Shown here in pieces: positions 13,284-20,443 of a DNA stretch of 60,875 bases. Position 1 is the first letter of the stretch. Every line of letters starts with the position of its first letter. The notes below the pieces were generated by a model. It saw only the letters and a program-made list of their open reading frames with translations. It ran no database searches and was not told the origin of the DNA. The position numbers were made by a program, and so were the translations under genes. The DNA is from a virus, in IMG/VR virus record IMGVR_UViG_3300043395_000730, positions 1 to 60,875 of that record; one strand, given 5' to 3'.

Positions 13284-13293
13284 TATATTTGTA
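13284..13293 (+). promoter_or_regulatory. -7 promoter element (TATATTTGTA)
   Basis: Exact TAnnTTTGnA match 11 nt upstream of the ATG at 13305. On the opposite strand TAACTTTGTT overlaps nearby (13294-13303), giving a possible back-to-back promoter for the antisense winged-helix gene. Confidence 0.65.
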
Positions 13294-13304
13294 AAAACAA
13301 AGTT

Positions 13305-13448
13305 ATGAAAAAGATCGTAGAAAAAAAGACTGGCGAAAAATACGCTAGCAAAGCTGCAAAGATGAAGCACGAGAAGTCTGAGTCTAAAAAAGAGATGATC
13401 AAGGAGTACGGCATGAAGGCCGCTATGAAGAAGATCTCTAAAAAATAA
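13305..13448 (+). CDS. small lysine-rich helical protein (47 aa)
   Basis: MKKIVEKKTGEKYASKAAKM continuing with H-E-K-S-E-S-K-K-E-M-I-K and ending K-K-I-S-K-K; almost entirely charged and helical. Preceded by a good promoter. Similar short K/E-rich peptides are common in Bacteroidota phages; role unknown, possibly DNA- or capsid-associated. Confidence 0.7.
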   Translation: MKKIVEKKTGEKYASKAAKMKHEKSESKKEMIKEYGMKAAMKKISKK

Positions 13449-13449
13449 A

Positions 13450-13668
13450 ATGGCTATAGTAATTGCTGACGGAGAAAAGCACAGGATATACAAAAAGACC
13501 AATAAAATTGGGAAAGGAAATCCTGGTGATATAATGGTAAACCATCCAACCAAAGACAAGGGTAAATGGGATACTATTAATTTAACTAGAATTGCGGATG
13601 TAAAAACCGTAAAACAAGGAATCGCAGCAACAAAAAAATGGCACAAAGAACATCCGTATAAAAAATAA
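13450..13668 (+). CDS. small basic protein (72 aa)
   Basis: MAIVIADGEKHRIYKKTNKI, then G-D-I-M-V-N-H-P-T-K-D-K-G-K-W-D-T-I-N-L-T, and a helix ending K-W-H-K-E-H-P-Y-K-K. Compact with a beta then helix layout; the H-P-T-K-x-x-G-x-W-D-T-I-N-L-T pattern is recurrent in phage small proteins I cannot name. Starts 1 nt after the previous stop. Confidence 0.7.
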   Translation: MAIVIADGEKHRIYKKTNKIGKGNPGDIMVNHPTKDKGKWDTINLTRIADVKTVKQGIAATKKWHKEHPYKK

Positions 13669-13672
13669 AGTC

Positions 13673-14428
13673 ATGCCAGGAGATAAAACATGGAAACCAG
13701 GGAAAGTAGTAAGACCTACATTAAGTAAGTCTGATATGGCTACCGTTAAAAAAGAAGTATCTAAAGCAAAACCAGTTGCTGCTAAAAAACCAGTAGCAAA
13801 AAAACAATCAACATCTAGTTTTGCAGATAGAGCTGCTGCTGTTGAAAAATCAAACAAAGCAAAAGGTATTGCAAATATAGCTACCGAAGCTCCAAGCACA
13901 GGAGTTCCATCTTCAGTTAGAGATATGCAAAGAATGGGAAGGACAGCGAAAGAACTAAACATAAAACCAAAAGAAGGTATGGGTGTTATTGAATATATAG
14001 CTCCAACTGGAGTAGGATCTTCAGCCGCTTCTGTTTTTAAAGGATTAGCTTCTGAGCCTGTTGTTAGTGCCACAAAGGCTGCACTAGAAACTCCTCTTCC
14101 TTTAGGTAGAGCTGTGACAAGTGCTACATCTGGAGCTCTTACACCTTCTAATATTATTTCTACATATATAAAGGCTTCTAGTATTAAAAACCTAGCGGAT
14201 CCTAATTCAGATACTAGAAAATCAGTAAATAAAGCTTTAAAAAATCCAACATTAGATAATGTTGTAAAAGCTGGAGTTAACACTGGAATCGACTTAGCTG
14301 GTGCTGGAATTACTCCAAAGTCAAGTAAGTATGTTTTAAAGGGTACTAAATATGGTGCTAAAGCAAGACCTTTACTTACAAAAGCCGCTGTACTTGGGAA
14401 TGATTTTTTTAATAAAATAAATAAATGA
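13673..14428 (+). CDS. hypothetical basic/alanine-rich protein (251 aa)
   Basis: N-terminal third is Lys/Ala-rich and likely disordered (V-A-A-K-K-P-V-A-K-K), followed by Ala/Gly helical segments (A-P-T-G-V-G-S-S-A-A-S-V-F-K-G) and a C-terminal K-G-T-K-Y-G-A-K-A repeat-like part. Resembles internal capsid or ejected proteins by composition only. Overlaps the next start by 4 nt. Confidence 0.65.
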   Translation: MPGDKTWKPGKVVRPTLSKSDMATVKKEVSKAKPVAAKKPVAKKQSTSSFADRAAAVEKSNKAKGIANIATEAPSTGVPSSVRDMQRMGRTAKELNIKPKEGMGVIEYIAPTGVGSSAASVFKGLASEPVVSATKAALETPLPLGRAVTSATSGALTPSNIISTYIKASSIKNLADPNSDTRKSVNKALKNPTLDNVVKAGVNTGIDLAGAGITPKSSKYVLKGTKYGAKARPLLTKAAVLGNDFFNKINK

Positions 14429-14724
14429 AAGACCCAAGATTAGAAAGAGCTGGAGTTGAGGGGTTTAACAAACCAAAAAGAACCCCCAGCCATCCAACCA
14501 AAAGTCATATCGTTGTAGCCAAAGAAGGCGATCAGATTAAAACGATACGCTTTGGACAGCAAGGAGTAAAGACCAATCAAACAGTCGGTCAACGTGAGGC
14601 TTTTAAGAGCCGTCACGCAAAGAACATCGCTAAGGGCAAGATGTCTGCCGCTTGGTGGGCTGATAAGGTTAAATGGTCTCCAAGTAAAACTAGTAGCCCA
14701 AGTACAAAATGGAAAAAGGGGTAG
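14425..14724 (+). CDS. conserved small basic phage protein (99 aa)
   Basis: Carries the very recognisable string KRTPSHPTKSHIVVAKEG followed by I-K-T-I-R-F-G-Q-Q-G-V and F-K-S-R-H-A-K-N-I-A-K-G-K-M-S-A-A-W-W-A-D-K-V-K-W. This family is widespread in tailed phages and marine viral sequences next to structural genes and remains of unknown function; it is thought to be nucleic-acid associated by charge. Overlaps both neighbours. Confidence 0.85.
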   Translation: MKDPRLERAGVEGFNKPKRTPSHPTKSHIVVAKEGDQIKTIRFGQQGVKTNQTVGQREAFKSRHAKNIAKGKMSAAWWADKVKWSPSKTSSPSTKWKKG

Positions 14725-15104
14725 CTAAAAAATCCAATCCAGCGTTATGGAGTCGCATTGTGTCAAGCGTTAAGTCGGGCACAAAGGGCGGTGATGCAGG
14801 CCAATGGTCAGCTCGCAAGGCCCAATTGGCTGTTTCTAAGTATAAAGAGGCTGGCGGTAAATATATCGGTAAAAAGTCAGATTCAAACAGCCTGTCAAAA
14901 TGGACAAAGCAAGAGTGGGGAACAAAGAGTGGTAAACCAAGCAAGGATACTGGTGAGCGATACCTACCTAAGAAGGCAATCGCTGCATTAACTAATGCAG
15001 AATACGCAGCCACTACAAGAGCAAAGCGTAAGGGTGGAGGTACTGGATCGGTTGTCAATCAACCTAAAAGTATTGCTAATAAAGTTAAAAAATATAGAGA
15101 TTAA
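14709..15104 (+). CDS. DUF5872-type basic protein (131 aa)
   Basis: N-terminal half is a lysine/alanine/tryptophan helix region (A-L-W-S-R-I-V-S-S-V-K). C-terminal half has S-L-S-K-W-T-K-Q-E-W-G-T-K-S-G, E-R-Y-L-P-K-K-A-I-A-A-L and A-T-T-R-A-K-R-K-G-G-G, the hallmark of the DUF5872 family found in phages and large eukaryotic viruses. Presumed virion- or DNA-associated; not proven. Confidence 0.8.
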   Translation: MEKGVAKKSNPALWSRIVSSVKSGTKGGDAGQWSARKAQLAVSKYKEAGGKYIGKKSDSNSLSKWTKQEWGTKSGKPSKDTGERYLPKKAIAALTNAEYAATTRAKRKGGGTGSVVNQPKSIANKVKKYRD

Positions 15105-15364
15105 TGGGAACAAGTAAAACATCAAGATACTACGCAGCGAATCCAAAGGCCGCTGAGAAGAGGCGAGAATACCAGCGTGAGCTTAACGCTACTCATGAGC
15201 AAAAGAAATATAGAGCAGAGCACACAAAGGAGAGGAGAAGCAGAGATATTGACGGTAAGGGCGGTATGGATGTTAGTAAGAAAAAAAATGGTAAATTTGT
15301 ACTTGAAAGTCCATCGATCAATAGGGGTCGTAATGGAGCTAACGGTAAAAGCACAAAAAAATAA
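15104..15364 (+). CDS. small basic protein (86 aa)
   Basis: MGTSKTSRYYAANPKAAEKR with the pattern S-R-Y-Y-A-x-N-P-x-A-A-x-K-R-R-x-Y-Q, known from many phage genomes, and a G/K-rich tail (D-G-K-G-G-M-D-V-S-K). Overlaps the previous stop by one base. Part of the basic-protein run. Confidence 0.8.
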   Translation: MGTSKTSRYYAANPKAAEKRREYQRELNATHEQKKYRAEHTKERRSRDIDGKGGMDVSKKKNGKFVLESPSINRGRNGANGKSTKK

Positions 15365-15367
15365 GAA

Positions 15368-15643
15368 ATGGCAAACTTAAAACTACAAACCAGCAGAGCT
15401 GCTGTTGTTACACCAAGTAATACGGTGAATATCCCATACCCAGGTGATGCGACTGCTTCGCCAAACACTGCACAATGGCCTTGTGTTCTATACGTAGGTA
15501 CAGGTGGTATATTGCGTATTATGACAGCAGACGGTGATGACGTTACGTTACAAAATGTTCCAAACGGTTCATTCATTCCGATACAAGTGATCAGAGTGTT
15601 TTCATCTACAACAACAGCTACTAACATTATTGCTCTTTGGTAA
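15368..15643 (+). CDS. conserved small structural-type protein (91 aa)
   Basis: MANLKLQTSRAAVVTPSNTV then N-I-P-Y-P-G-D-A-T and V-L-Y-V-G-T-G-G-I-L-R-I-M-T-A-D-G-D-D-V-T-L-Q-N-V-P-N-G-S-F-I-P-I-Q-V-I-R-V. All-beta; the Y-V-G-T-G-G-x-L and G-x-F-x-P-x-Q-V-x-R-V-x-x-T pattern belongs to a common phage family usually regarded as a virion decoration or fibre-base component. Confidence 0.75.
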   Translation: MANLKLQTSRAAVVTPSNTVNIPYPGDATASPNTAQWPCVLYVGTGGILRIMTADGDDVTLQNVPNGSFIPIQVIRVFSSTTTATNIIALW

Positions 15644-15670
15644 TATGTTAATAGGTATAGCTATAAAAAT

Positions 15671-16108
15671 ATGAGAATAATTGCATGTATATTGCTTTTA
15701 TTGTTCTCTTGTAGTCCAAAACAACGGTTCAATAGGTTGATCAAGAATCATCCTTATCTGTTAACTACTGACACCTTAATAATAAAGGATACCATCAGAG
15801 ATACCATCAGAATAACAATCCCAGAGGTAAGGGTAGACACCGTTGTAAAGGTAGATCAGTTGTATGATACTGTCACCATAATAAAAGATCGTTTAAAGGT
15901 TAAGGTATGGAGGGTTGACGATAAGGTATACATAAACGGAAAGTGTGACACTGTGTTTATCGAAAAGCCATACGAGAAGATCATAGAGAGGAAGATACCA
16001 GTAAAATATTATGAAAAAAACAACAAGATGTGGGTATATAGAGTACTAGGCATCTTGTTTATATTTTTAGTTATTTACATAATATATTCTTCAAGAAATG
16101 AAAATTAA
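15671..16108 (+). CDS. putative unimolecular spanin (u-spanin)
   Basis: 145 residues. N-terminus MRIIACILLLLFSCSPKQR is a lipoprotein signal with lipobox L-F-S-C (Cys 14), anchoring to the outer membrane. A long periplasmic beta/coil domain follows (repeated D-T-I-R-D-T-I-R-I-T and D-T-V-V-K-V-D). The C-terminus (about 121-140, V-L-G-I-L-F-I-F-L-V-I-Y-I-I) is a single transmembrane helix. A lipobox plus C-terminal helix in one protein next to holin and amidase defines the u-spanin type that fuses inner and outer membranes at lysis. Start follows an A-rich leader. Confidence 0.8.
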   Translation: MRIIACILLLLFSCSPKQRFNRLIKNHPYLLTTDTLIIKDTIRDTIRITIPEVRVDTVVKVDQLYDTVTIIKDRLKVKVWRVDDKVYINGKCDTVFIEKPYEKIIERKIPVKYYEKNNKMWVYRVLGILFIFLVIYIIYSSRNEN

Positions 16109-16520
16109 GATATTACTAGCATCATTACTAGCTGTAATAAGTCCTGTAAAACCTATGATCTACATAGCGATATTTGCGATACTACTGGACACAATGTTTG
16201 GCATCTGGCGAAGCGTTAAAAAGAACGGATGGGTATCCATAAAGAGCAGAAAGTTATCTCATACTATAAGTAAGTCTGTTCTTTACTCTGGAGCGATTGT
16301 TTTTGTGTTCTTGATAGAGAAGTACATAGCGGCTGATTTAGTGGCTGAGTTTATCTCTGTTGAGCTTATAATGACAAAAGTTGTAGCTCTTGGATGTGTG
16401 TTTGTAGAGATATTGTCAATCAATGAAAACTATGAAGCCGTAACAGGCAAGAACATTATAAAGTCTCTTAGAGCATTTGTATTAAGAGCTAAAGAAGAAG
16501 CTAATAAAATCAAAGAATAA
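16098..16520 (+). CDS. holin (phage holin 4-like family)
   Basis: 140 residues with about three membrane segments: residues 5-32 (L-A-S-L-L-A-V-I then M-I-Y-I-A-I-F-A-I-L-L-D-T-M-F-G-I-W), about 60-76 and about 88-106. The D-x-M-F-G-I-x-R-x-x-K pattern after the second hydrophobic segment is typical of the holin 4/toxin-secretion holin family. Overlaps u-spanin by 11 nt and touches the amidase, forming a lysis cassette. Confidence 0.85.
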   Translation: MKIKILLASLLAVISPVKPMIYIAIFAILLDTMFGIWRSVKKNGWVSIKSRKLSHTISKSVLYSGAIVFVFLIEKYIAADLVAEFISVELIMTKVVALGCVFVEILSINENYEAVTGKNIIKSLRAFVLRAKEEANKIKE

Positions 16521-17161
16521 TGGACACGACTAAAATAGTTCAACAGCGTTTACCCGAATCGCAGTTTATTAACGAAAACACGGATAAAAAACAAATCTAT
16601 TTACATCATACAGCGGGGAATAAAAACCCTATTGCTACAATTAAAGGTTGGGAGGCTAACAAAGAACGTGTAGCTACTGCTTTTGTAATAGGTTACGAGG
16701 GTACGATAGCACAAGCGTTTAGTTCAAGAGAATGGGCGTGGCACTTAGGCGTAAAAGATAGTGTATTTAAAGGTCAAGGACTACCTTATAAGAACTTAGA
16801 TAAATATTCAATAGGAATAGAGTTAACTAACTGGGCGTACTTAGTAGAAAAAGGTGGTAAGTATTATAACTATGTAGGTGGTGTAGTAGACACGTCAGAG
16901 GTTACTTGGTTAGAGAAACCATTTAAGAACCATAAAACGTGGCATAAGTATAGCGACAAACAAATTGAATCGTTACGTGAGTTGTTAGTTTACTTAGGTA
17001 AGACTTACGGAATATCTTTAAAGTATAACGATGACATCTTTTCGTTAAACACACGAGCATTAAAAGGGGAAAACGGTCTATACACCCATAACTCTGTTAG
17101 AGTAGATAAGTCAGATGTATATCCTTGTCCGAGATTAATAAATATGTTAAAGTCGTTATGA
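16520..17161 (+). CDS. N-acetylmuramoyl-L-alanine amidase (endolysin)
   Basis: 213 residues, amidase_2/PGRP-like fold. Zinc-site features: Y-L-H-H-T-A-G near residue 29, then S-S-R-E-W-A-W-H-L-G-V, S-I-G-I-E-L-T-N-W and the late T-H-N-S-V-R-V-D-K-S-D-V-Y-P-C-P. Cuts the bond between muramic acid and the stem peptide. No signal peptide, so it depends on the adjacent holin. No separate cell-wall-binding domain is visible. Confidence 0.92.
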   Translation: MDTTKIVQQRLPESQFINENTDKKQIYLHHTAGNKNPIATIKGWEANKERVATAFVIGYEGTIAQAFSSREWAWHLGVKDSVFKGQGLPYKNLDKYSIGIELTNWAYLVEKGGKYYNYVGGVVDTSEVTWLEKPFKNHKTWHKYSDKQIESLRELLVYLGKTYGISLKYNDDIFSLNTRALKGENGLYTHNSVRVDKSDVYPCPRLINMLKSL

Positions 17162-17295
17162 AAAAACAAAAAGAAGCATCGTCATTTATAGCAAGACCAA
17201 AGGTAAGTAGACCAGGAGTTCATGCTAAGACAAAGAGCTCTAAGATCAAGACCAGTAGGCTGTATAAGAAGAGATCAAGAGGTCAAGGAAAATAA
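17158..17295 (+). CDS. tiny basic protein after endolysin (45 aa)
   Basis: ATG overlaps the amidase TGA (ATGA). MKKQKEASSFIARPKVSRPG then V-H-A-K-T-K-S-S-K-I-K-T-S-R-L-Y-K-K-R-S-R-G-Q-G-K. The R-P-G-V-H-A-K-x-K-x-S-x-x-K and Y-x-K-x-x-R-G-Q-G pattern is very common in Bacteroidota phages and often missed because of its length. Role unknown; may bind DNA in the virion. Confidence 0.8.
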   Translation: MKKQKEASSFIARPKVSRPGVHAKTKSSKIKTSRLYKKRSRGQGK

Positions 17296-17296
17296 C

Positions 17297-17306
17297 TATA
17301 TTTGTA
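17297..17306 (+). promoter_or_regulatory. -7 promoter element (TATATTTGTA), near-leaderless
   Basis: Exact consensus ending 3 bases before the ATG at 17309. A start site a few bases downstream of the element would fall at or in the start codon, implying a leaderless or nearly leaderless mRNA. Confidence 0.65.
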
Positions 17307-17308
17307 TT

Positions 17309-17710
17309 ATGAAAGTAAATAATTATAACGTAGTAGCACCAAATGTAAATTGTACTGTATTTGGAACTGATGAAAATAACAATCAAGTAAATTTTAATGT
17401 TCAAAATTTATTAGAATTAAACGCTTCACCAGAGATAGTATCAACAAATACTTTGACATCATATACTATCACGGAAACAAATACATATTTTACAGGTACA
17501 ACTGGAGCTTCTTTTGCTATAACATTACCTGCATCTAATTCAAATTTAAATGGAGCTAAATATGTTATAATGTCTACTGATCCTAGAGCTACAGTTACTT
17601 GGATAAGTTCTGGAGCATCAATAGTTGGAGCACCAGCTTCATTATCATCTAACACACCAGTATGTTTGCAGTATAATCACTCTGACGCAACCTGGTACAT
17701 ATCTATGTAA
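17309..17710 (+). CDS. fibre or decoration-type protein (133 aa)
   Basis: True start is the ATG right after the promoter (MKVNNYNVVAPNVNCTVFGT), not the upstream frame opening that overlaps the basic protein. Serine/threonine/asparagine-rich beta sequence with F-A-I-T-L-P-A-S-N and T-W-I-S-S-G-A motifs typical of phage fibre tip or neck beta domains. Downstream neighbour is a larger fibre protein. Confidence 0.7.
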   Translation: MKVNNYNVVAPNVNCTVFGTDENNNQVNFNVQNLLELNASPEIVSTNTLTSYTITETNTYFTGTTGASFAITLPASNSNLNGAKYVIMSTDPRATVTWISSGASIVGAPASLSSNTPVCLQYNHSDATWYISM

Positions 17711-17712
17711 TT

Positions 17713-18825
17713 ATGTCGATACCATCTGGAACCAAATTCATAGGGATAGCTCCAGGAGTAGACACTGTTGAAAAGAAGTCTACCCAAGCTAACAGCCCTT
17801 CTAACGTATATACTATTGAGGATATACAAGATGGTAGCGTTCCAGATACACGTACTATTACTATTAATGGTACAACACAAGACCTAAGCGCTAATAGAAG
17901 CTGGACTATATCTACAGGCATCACAGTAGGCACAACAGCAGTAACATCAGGAACAGATGGTAGAGTATTCTTCCAAGCAGGTGGTGTAGTACAGCAAGAT
18001 GCTGCGTTCTTTTGGGATAACACTAATAAAAGACTTGGAGTCGGTGCAACACCTTCAACAAGTGTAAGACTTGATGTAAGAGCACAAGGAGCATTATCTA
18101 CTGATGTAGCATTTAGGGTTAGGAATAGTGCTGATACAGCCAACATAATGACTGTTCTTGGAACATCTGATGTATATATCGGTGCAACAATTACTCAAGC
18201 AGGTCAAGGTCATTTATTTAATATTAGACAAGGTGGAGCAACATCAATTCCATTTGCTTACTTTGATAATAACTCTTATAATTTTGATGTAGATAGATTC
18301 TGTAATATTAAACTTGGTTTTGGTCTAATAGCCAGTAACTCAACACAAAGCCTTGCCTTAGGATTAGGAACAATTCCAAGTTCAAGAAACTATCAACAAA
18401 CAGTAGGATTTTTAACGGCAATTTCTCAAGGTACAAATGACAGTGGATTTGTTATGTCAGGTGCAGATACAGCAGGAAATAACTCACTTTATTATAATTA
18501 CTATGGCAGAAACATCGTATTAGGAGGAACAACACAAGGCACAGGAACAAGAAAAATTGTACTAAATAATGGAACAGCTCCTTCAACAAATTTAACTGAT
18601 GCGTTTCAAGTATATTCAGCCGACATTACAGCTGGAAATGCAGCACCACATTTTAGAACTGAGAATGGTAACATAGTTAAGATATATCAAGAAACAACAG
18701 GCGTAGGTTCTGCAACTTTTGTAAGTGGTGGAGGTGGTACTAATATGAAAACAGATGACACCTTTGATGGATACACTTTACAACAAATAGTTAAGGCATT
18801 AAGGAATTTAGGTATCTTAGCATAA
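17713..18825 (+). CDS. putative tail fibre / receptor-binding protein
   Basis: 370 residues. N-terminal attachment-like segment with T-I-T-I-N-G-T-T-Q-D-L-S-A-N-R-S-W-T-I, a motif repeated in many Bacteroidota phage and tail-fibre proteins; then V-F-F-Q-A-G-G-V-V-Q-Q-D-A-A-F-F-W-D-N-T-N-K-R-L-G-V-G-A-T-P, which resembles host-recognition fibre shafts. C-terminus has a G-G-G-G-T-N-M-K and a final helix (L-Q-Q-I-V-K-A-L-R-N-L), perhaps a trimerisation tail. Likely determines host range (inference). Confidence 0.75.
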   Translation: MSIPSGTKFIGIAPGVDTVEKKSTQANSPSNVYTIEDIQDGSVPDTRTITINGTTQDLSANRSWTISTGITVGTTAVTSGTDGRVFFQAGGVVQQDAAFFWDNTNKRLGVGATPSTSVRLDVRAQGALSTDVAFRVRNSADTANIMTVLGTSDVYIGATITQAGQGHLFNIRQGGATSIPFAYFDNNSYNFDVDRFCNIKLGFGLIASNSTQSLALGLGTIPSSRNYQQTVGFLTAISQGTNDSGFVMSGADTAGNNSLYYNYYGRNIVLGGTTQGTGTRKIVLNNGTAPSTNLTDAFQVYSADITAGNAAPHFRTENGNIVKIYQETTGVGSATFVSGGGGTNMKTDDTFDGYTLQQIVKALRNLGILA

Positions 18826-18836
18826 AAAATAAAATT

Positions 18837-19151
18837 ATGGCATTAATTATCAAAGCAACAGAAGAAAAAAAGATTACAATCTCAGGAACAGGTATTGAGT
18901 TACCAGAGGTTTATGGTAGAATCAGATTCTTAGGAGATTTCTCAGGAACTACTATTCAAGGTGAGGTGGCTACATTTGCAAATTATCAAACATTTACAGA
19001 AGGTAAAATGCTTTATACTGATGTACCTGTAGGAAGTTATCAATCTGAATTAGAACAAGGCGAAGTACAATCTTTGGAAACAGCTCACAAATATGCTAAG
19101 ATAGCTTATGAGCAAATGGGTTATGAAGTGATTATTGATATGACATTATAA
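18837..19151 (+). CDS. conserved virion-associated protein (104 aa)
   Basis: MALIIKATEEKKITISGTGI, then L-P-E-V-Y-G-R-I-R-F, and a C-terminal helix A-H-K-Y-A-K-I-A-Y-E-Q-M-G-Y-E. This family is common just downstream of fibre genes in Bacteroidota phages; likely a small beta sandwich of the tail or fibre complex. Confidence 0.65.
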   Translation: MALIIKATEEKKITISGTGIELPEVYGRIRFLGDFSGTTIQGEVATFANYQTFTEGKMLYTDVPVGSYQSELEQGEVQSLETAHKYAKIAYEQMGYEVIIDMTL

Positions 19152-19158
19152 TAATCAT

Positions 19159-19168
19159 TATATTTGTA
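19159..19168 (+). promoter_or_regulatory. -7 promoter element (TATATTTGTA)
   Basis: Exact consensus 18 nt upstream of the ATG at 19187; drives the packaging/head unit. Confidence 0.7.
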
Positions 19169-19186
19169 CTATAAAATTTAATTAAA

Positions 19187-19423
19187 ATGAAAAAATTAGA
19201 AGAACAAGATCTCAACAGATTGGTTGAGCTGAACAGAAGGTACAGAGACCTTAAGTTCGAAGTGGCTGATATCGAACTAACATTCGAACGTCTAAAAAGC
19301 CAAAAACTAACAGTAATGACAGAGCTTGAAATCGCAGTGCAAGAATTTTCTTCATTCCAGAAGGACGTTCAAGAAAGATATGGCGCAAGCAATATTAATC
19401 TATTAACAGGTGAATATAATTAG
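19187..19423 (+). CDS. coiled-coil small protein (78 aa)
   Basis: MKKLEEQDLNRLVELNRRYR; one long amphipathic helix predicted (L-x-x-L-x-x-L spacing) followed by a short Gly/Asn tail (G-A-S-N-I-N-L-L-T-G-E-Y-N). First gene of the packaging unit. The helical hairpin style and position are compatible with, but do not prove, a small terminase or chaperone role. Confidence 0.65.
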   Translation: MKKLEEQDLNRLVELNRRYRDLKFEVADIELTFERLKSQKLTVMTELEIAVQEFSSFQKDVQERYGASNINLLTGEYN

Positions 19424-19628
19424 AAAAATATCAGTTGGGCCAGACTACATGAAGTGCATGCACTACACGGTAGGTCAAAGGGTCTTAAACAGCGAGTATA
19501 CGATCTATGCTATCAAGCTTGGTACCGAAGGGTACCAGGTTTGGATAGAGAGAGAAGGAGAGATCATATGCTGGAAGCAATTTTCTAATACAATGCCAGT
19601 ATCAGTAGAATACAAAATAGATTTTTAA
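19410..19628 (+). CDS. hypothetical small protein (59-72 aa)
   Basis: Either GTG 19410 (overlapping the previous stop by 14 nt) or ATG 19449 starts this frame. The core YTVGQRVLNSEYTIYAIKLG then G-Y-Q-V-W-I-E-R-E-G-E-I is a compact beta domain of SH3 or KOW appearance. Function unknown. Confidence 0.6.
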   Translation: MNIIRKISVGPDYMKCMHYTVGQRVLNSEYTIYAIKLGTEGYQVWIEREGEIICWKQFSNTMPVSVEYKIDF

Positions 19629-19629
19629 T

Positions 19630-20190
19630 ATGAAGTCGCCATATTGCTTTATCATCAAAGCTGTTGATGGGAGGCGATATGATAACATCAGAAATTACGA
19701 AGGTAAAGAGTTTATCATAAGTTCATCCCAGGAAGATCATAAGGTAGCAAACAGATTCGCTACCGTTATATCAACACCTATATATTACAACGGTCCAATA
19801 GAACCAGGCGACATTGTTGTCGTCCATCATAACGTGTTTAAATTTTATTACGACATGAAGGGCAGACAAAAAAGCAGTTGGCATCACTTGACTGACGATC
19901 TGTTTATCGTAGAGACCGATCAAGTATATCTGTATTCCAGAGATGGAGGCAGATGGGCTGCTCCGTCACCATTTTGTTTCATTAGGCCAATACCTTCTGA
20001 AGACAAAATATTCAGCTCGACATCTGGGCTTGAAGAACTATGGGGTGAGTTGGTATTTAAGAACGAAGAAATGACAGAAGTCACCGAGGGTGACATCGTA
20101 TCATTTACTCCAGAGAGTGAGTATGAGTTCAGAATAAATGAAGAAGTTCTTTACAGAATGTACAATAGGAATATATGTCTAAAAAAATAG
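19630..20190 (+). CDS. hypothetical beta-rich protein (186 aa)
   Basis: MKSPYCFIIKAVDGRRYDNI; repeated beta segments with I-E-P-G-D-I-V-V-V-H-H-N-V-F and G-D-I-V-S-F-T-P-E-S-E-Y-E-F. The I-E-P-G-D-x-V-x-V-H-H-x-x-F pattern is also seen in head-to-tail or virion proteins of related phages with no proven role. Located just before the terminase genes. Confidence 0.65.
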   Translation: MKSPYCFIIKAVDGRRYDNIRNYEGKEFIISSSQEDHKVANRFATVISTPIYYNGPIEPGDIVVVHHNVFKFYYDMKGRQKSSWHHLTDDLFIVETDQVYLYSRDGGRWAAPSPFCFIRPIPSEDKIFSSTSGLEELWGELVFKNEEMTEVTEGDIVSFTPESEYEFRINEEVLYRMYNRNICLKK

Positions 20191-20441
20191 AGATACTAGA
20201 GGCCGCTAAGGTGGCTATAGATGAACTAATAAAGGTATTGAGAGAACCCATCATAACGAGATCAGAGGATGACATATCTGCTGACAAATTAAAGAATGCT
20301 GCATCTGCAAAGAGACTTGCATTTGAGGACGCTCTTAGTATGTTACAAAAGATAGAGCAAGAGGAGAACGCTGAGTCACCAAAGGCAGAGGTTACTCTTG
20401 GTAATAAGGGATTCGCTGAAGGTAGGGTTAAGAAGAAATAA
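20175..20441 (+). CDS. hypothetical protein upstream of TerL (88 aa), possible small terminase
   Basis: MSKKIEILEAAKVAIDELIK; helical with an S-A-D-K-L-K-N-A-A-S-A-K-R-L-A-F-E-D-A segment and a basic tail. Position 2 nt before the large terminase suggests TerS or a packaging accessory protein, but no helix-turn-helix is obvious. It overlaps the preceding gene by 16 nt. Confidence 0.6.
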   Translation: MSKKIEILEAAKVAIDELIKVLREPIITRSEDDISADKLKNAASAKRLAFEDALSMLQKIEQEENAESPKAEVTLGNKGFAEGRVKKK

Positions 20442-20443
20442 AA

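Noticed and set aside
13582-14283. 233-codon minus-strand frame
   Set aside because: Antisense shadow over the lysine/alanine-rich 251-aa gene, which has start coupling to its neighbours; the antisense protein is rich in F, L, S and A without a recognisable family.
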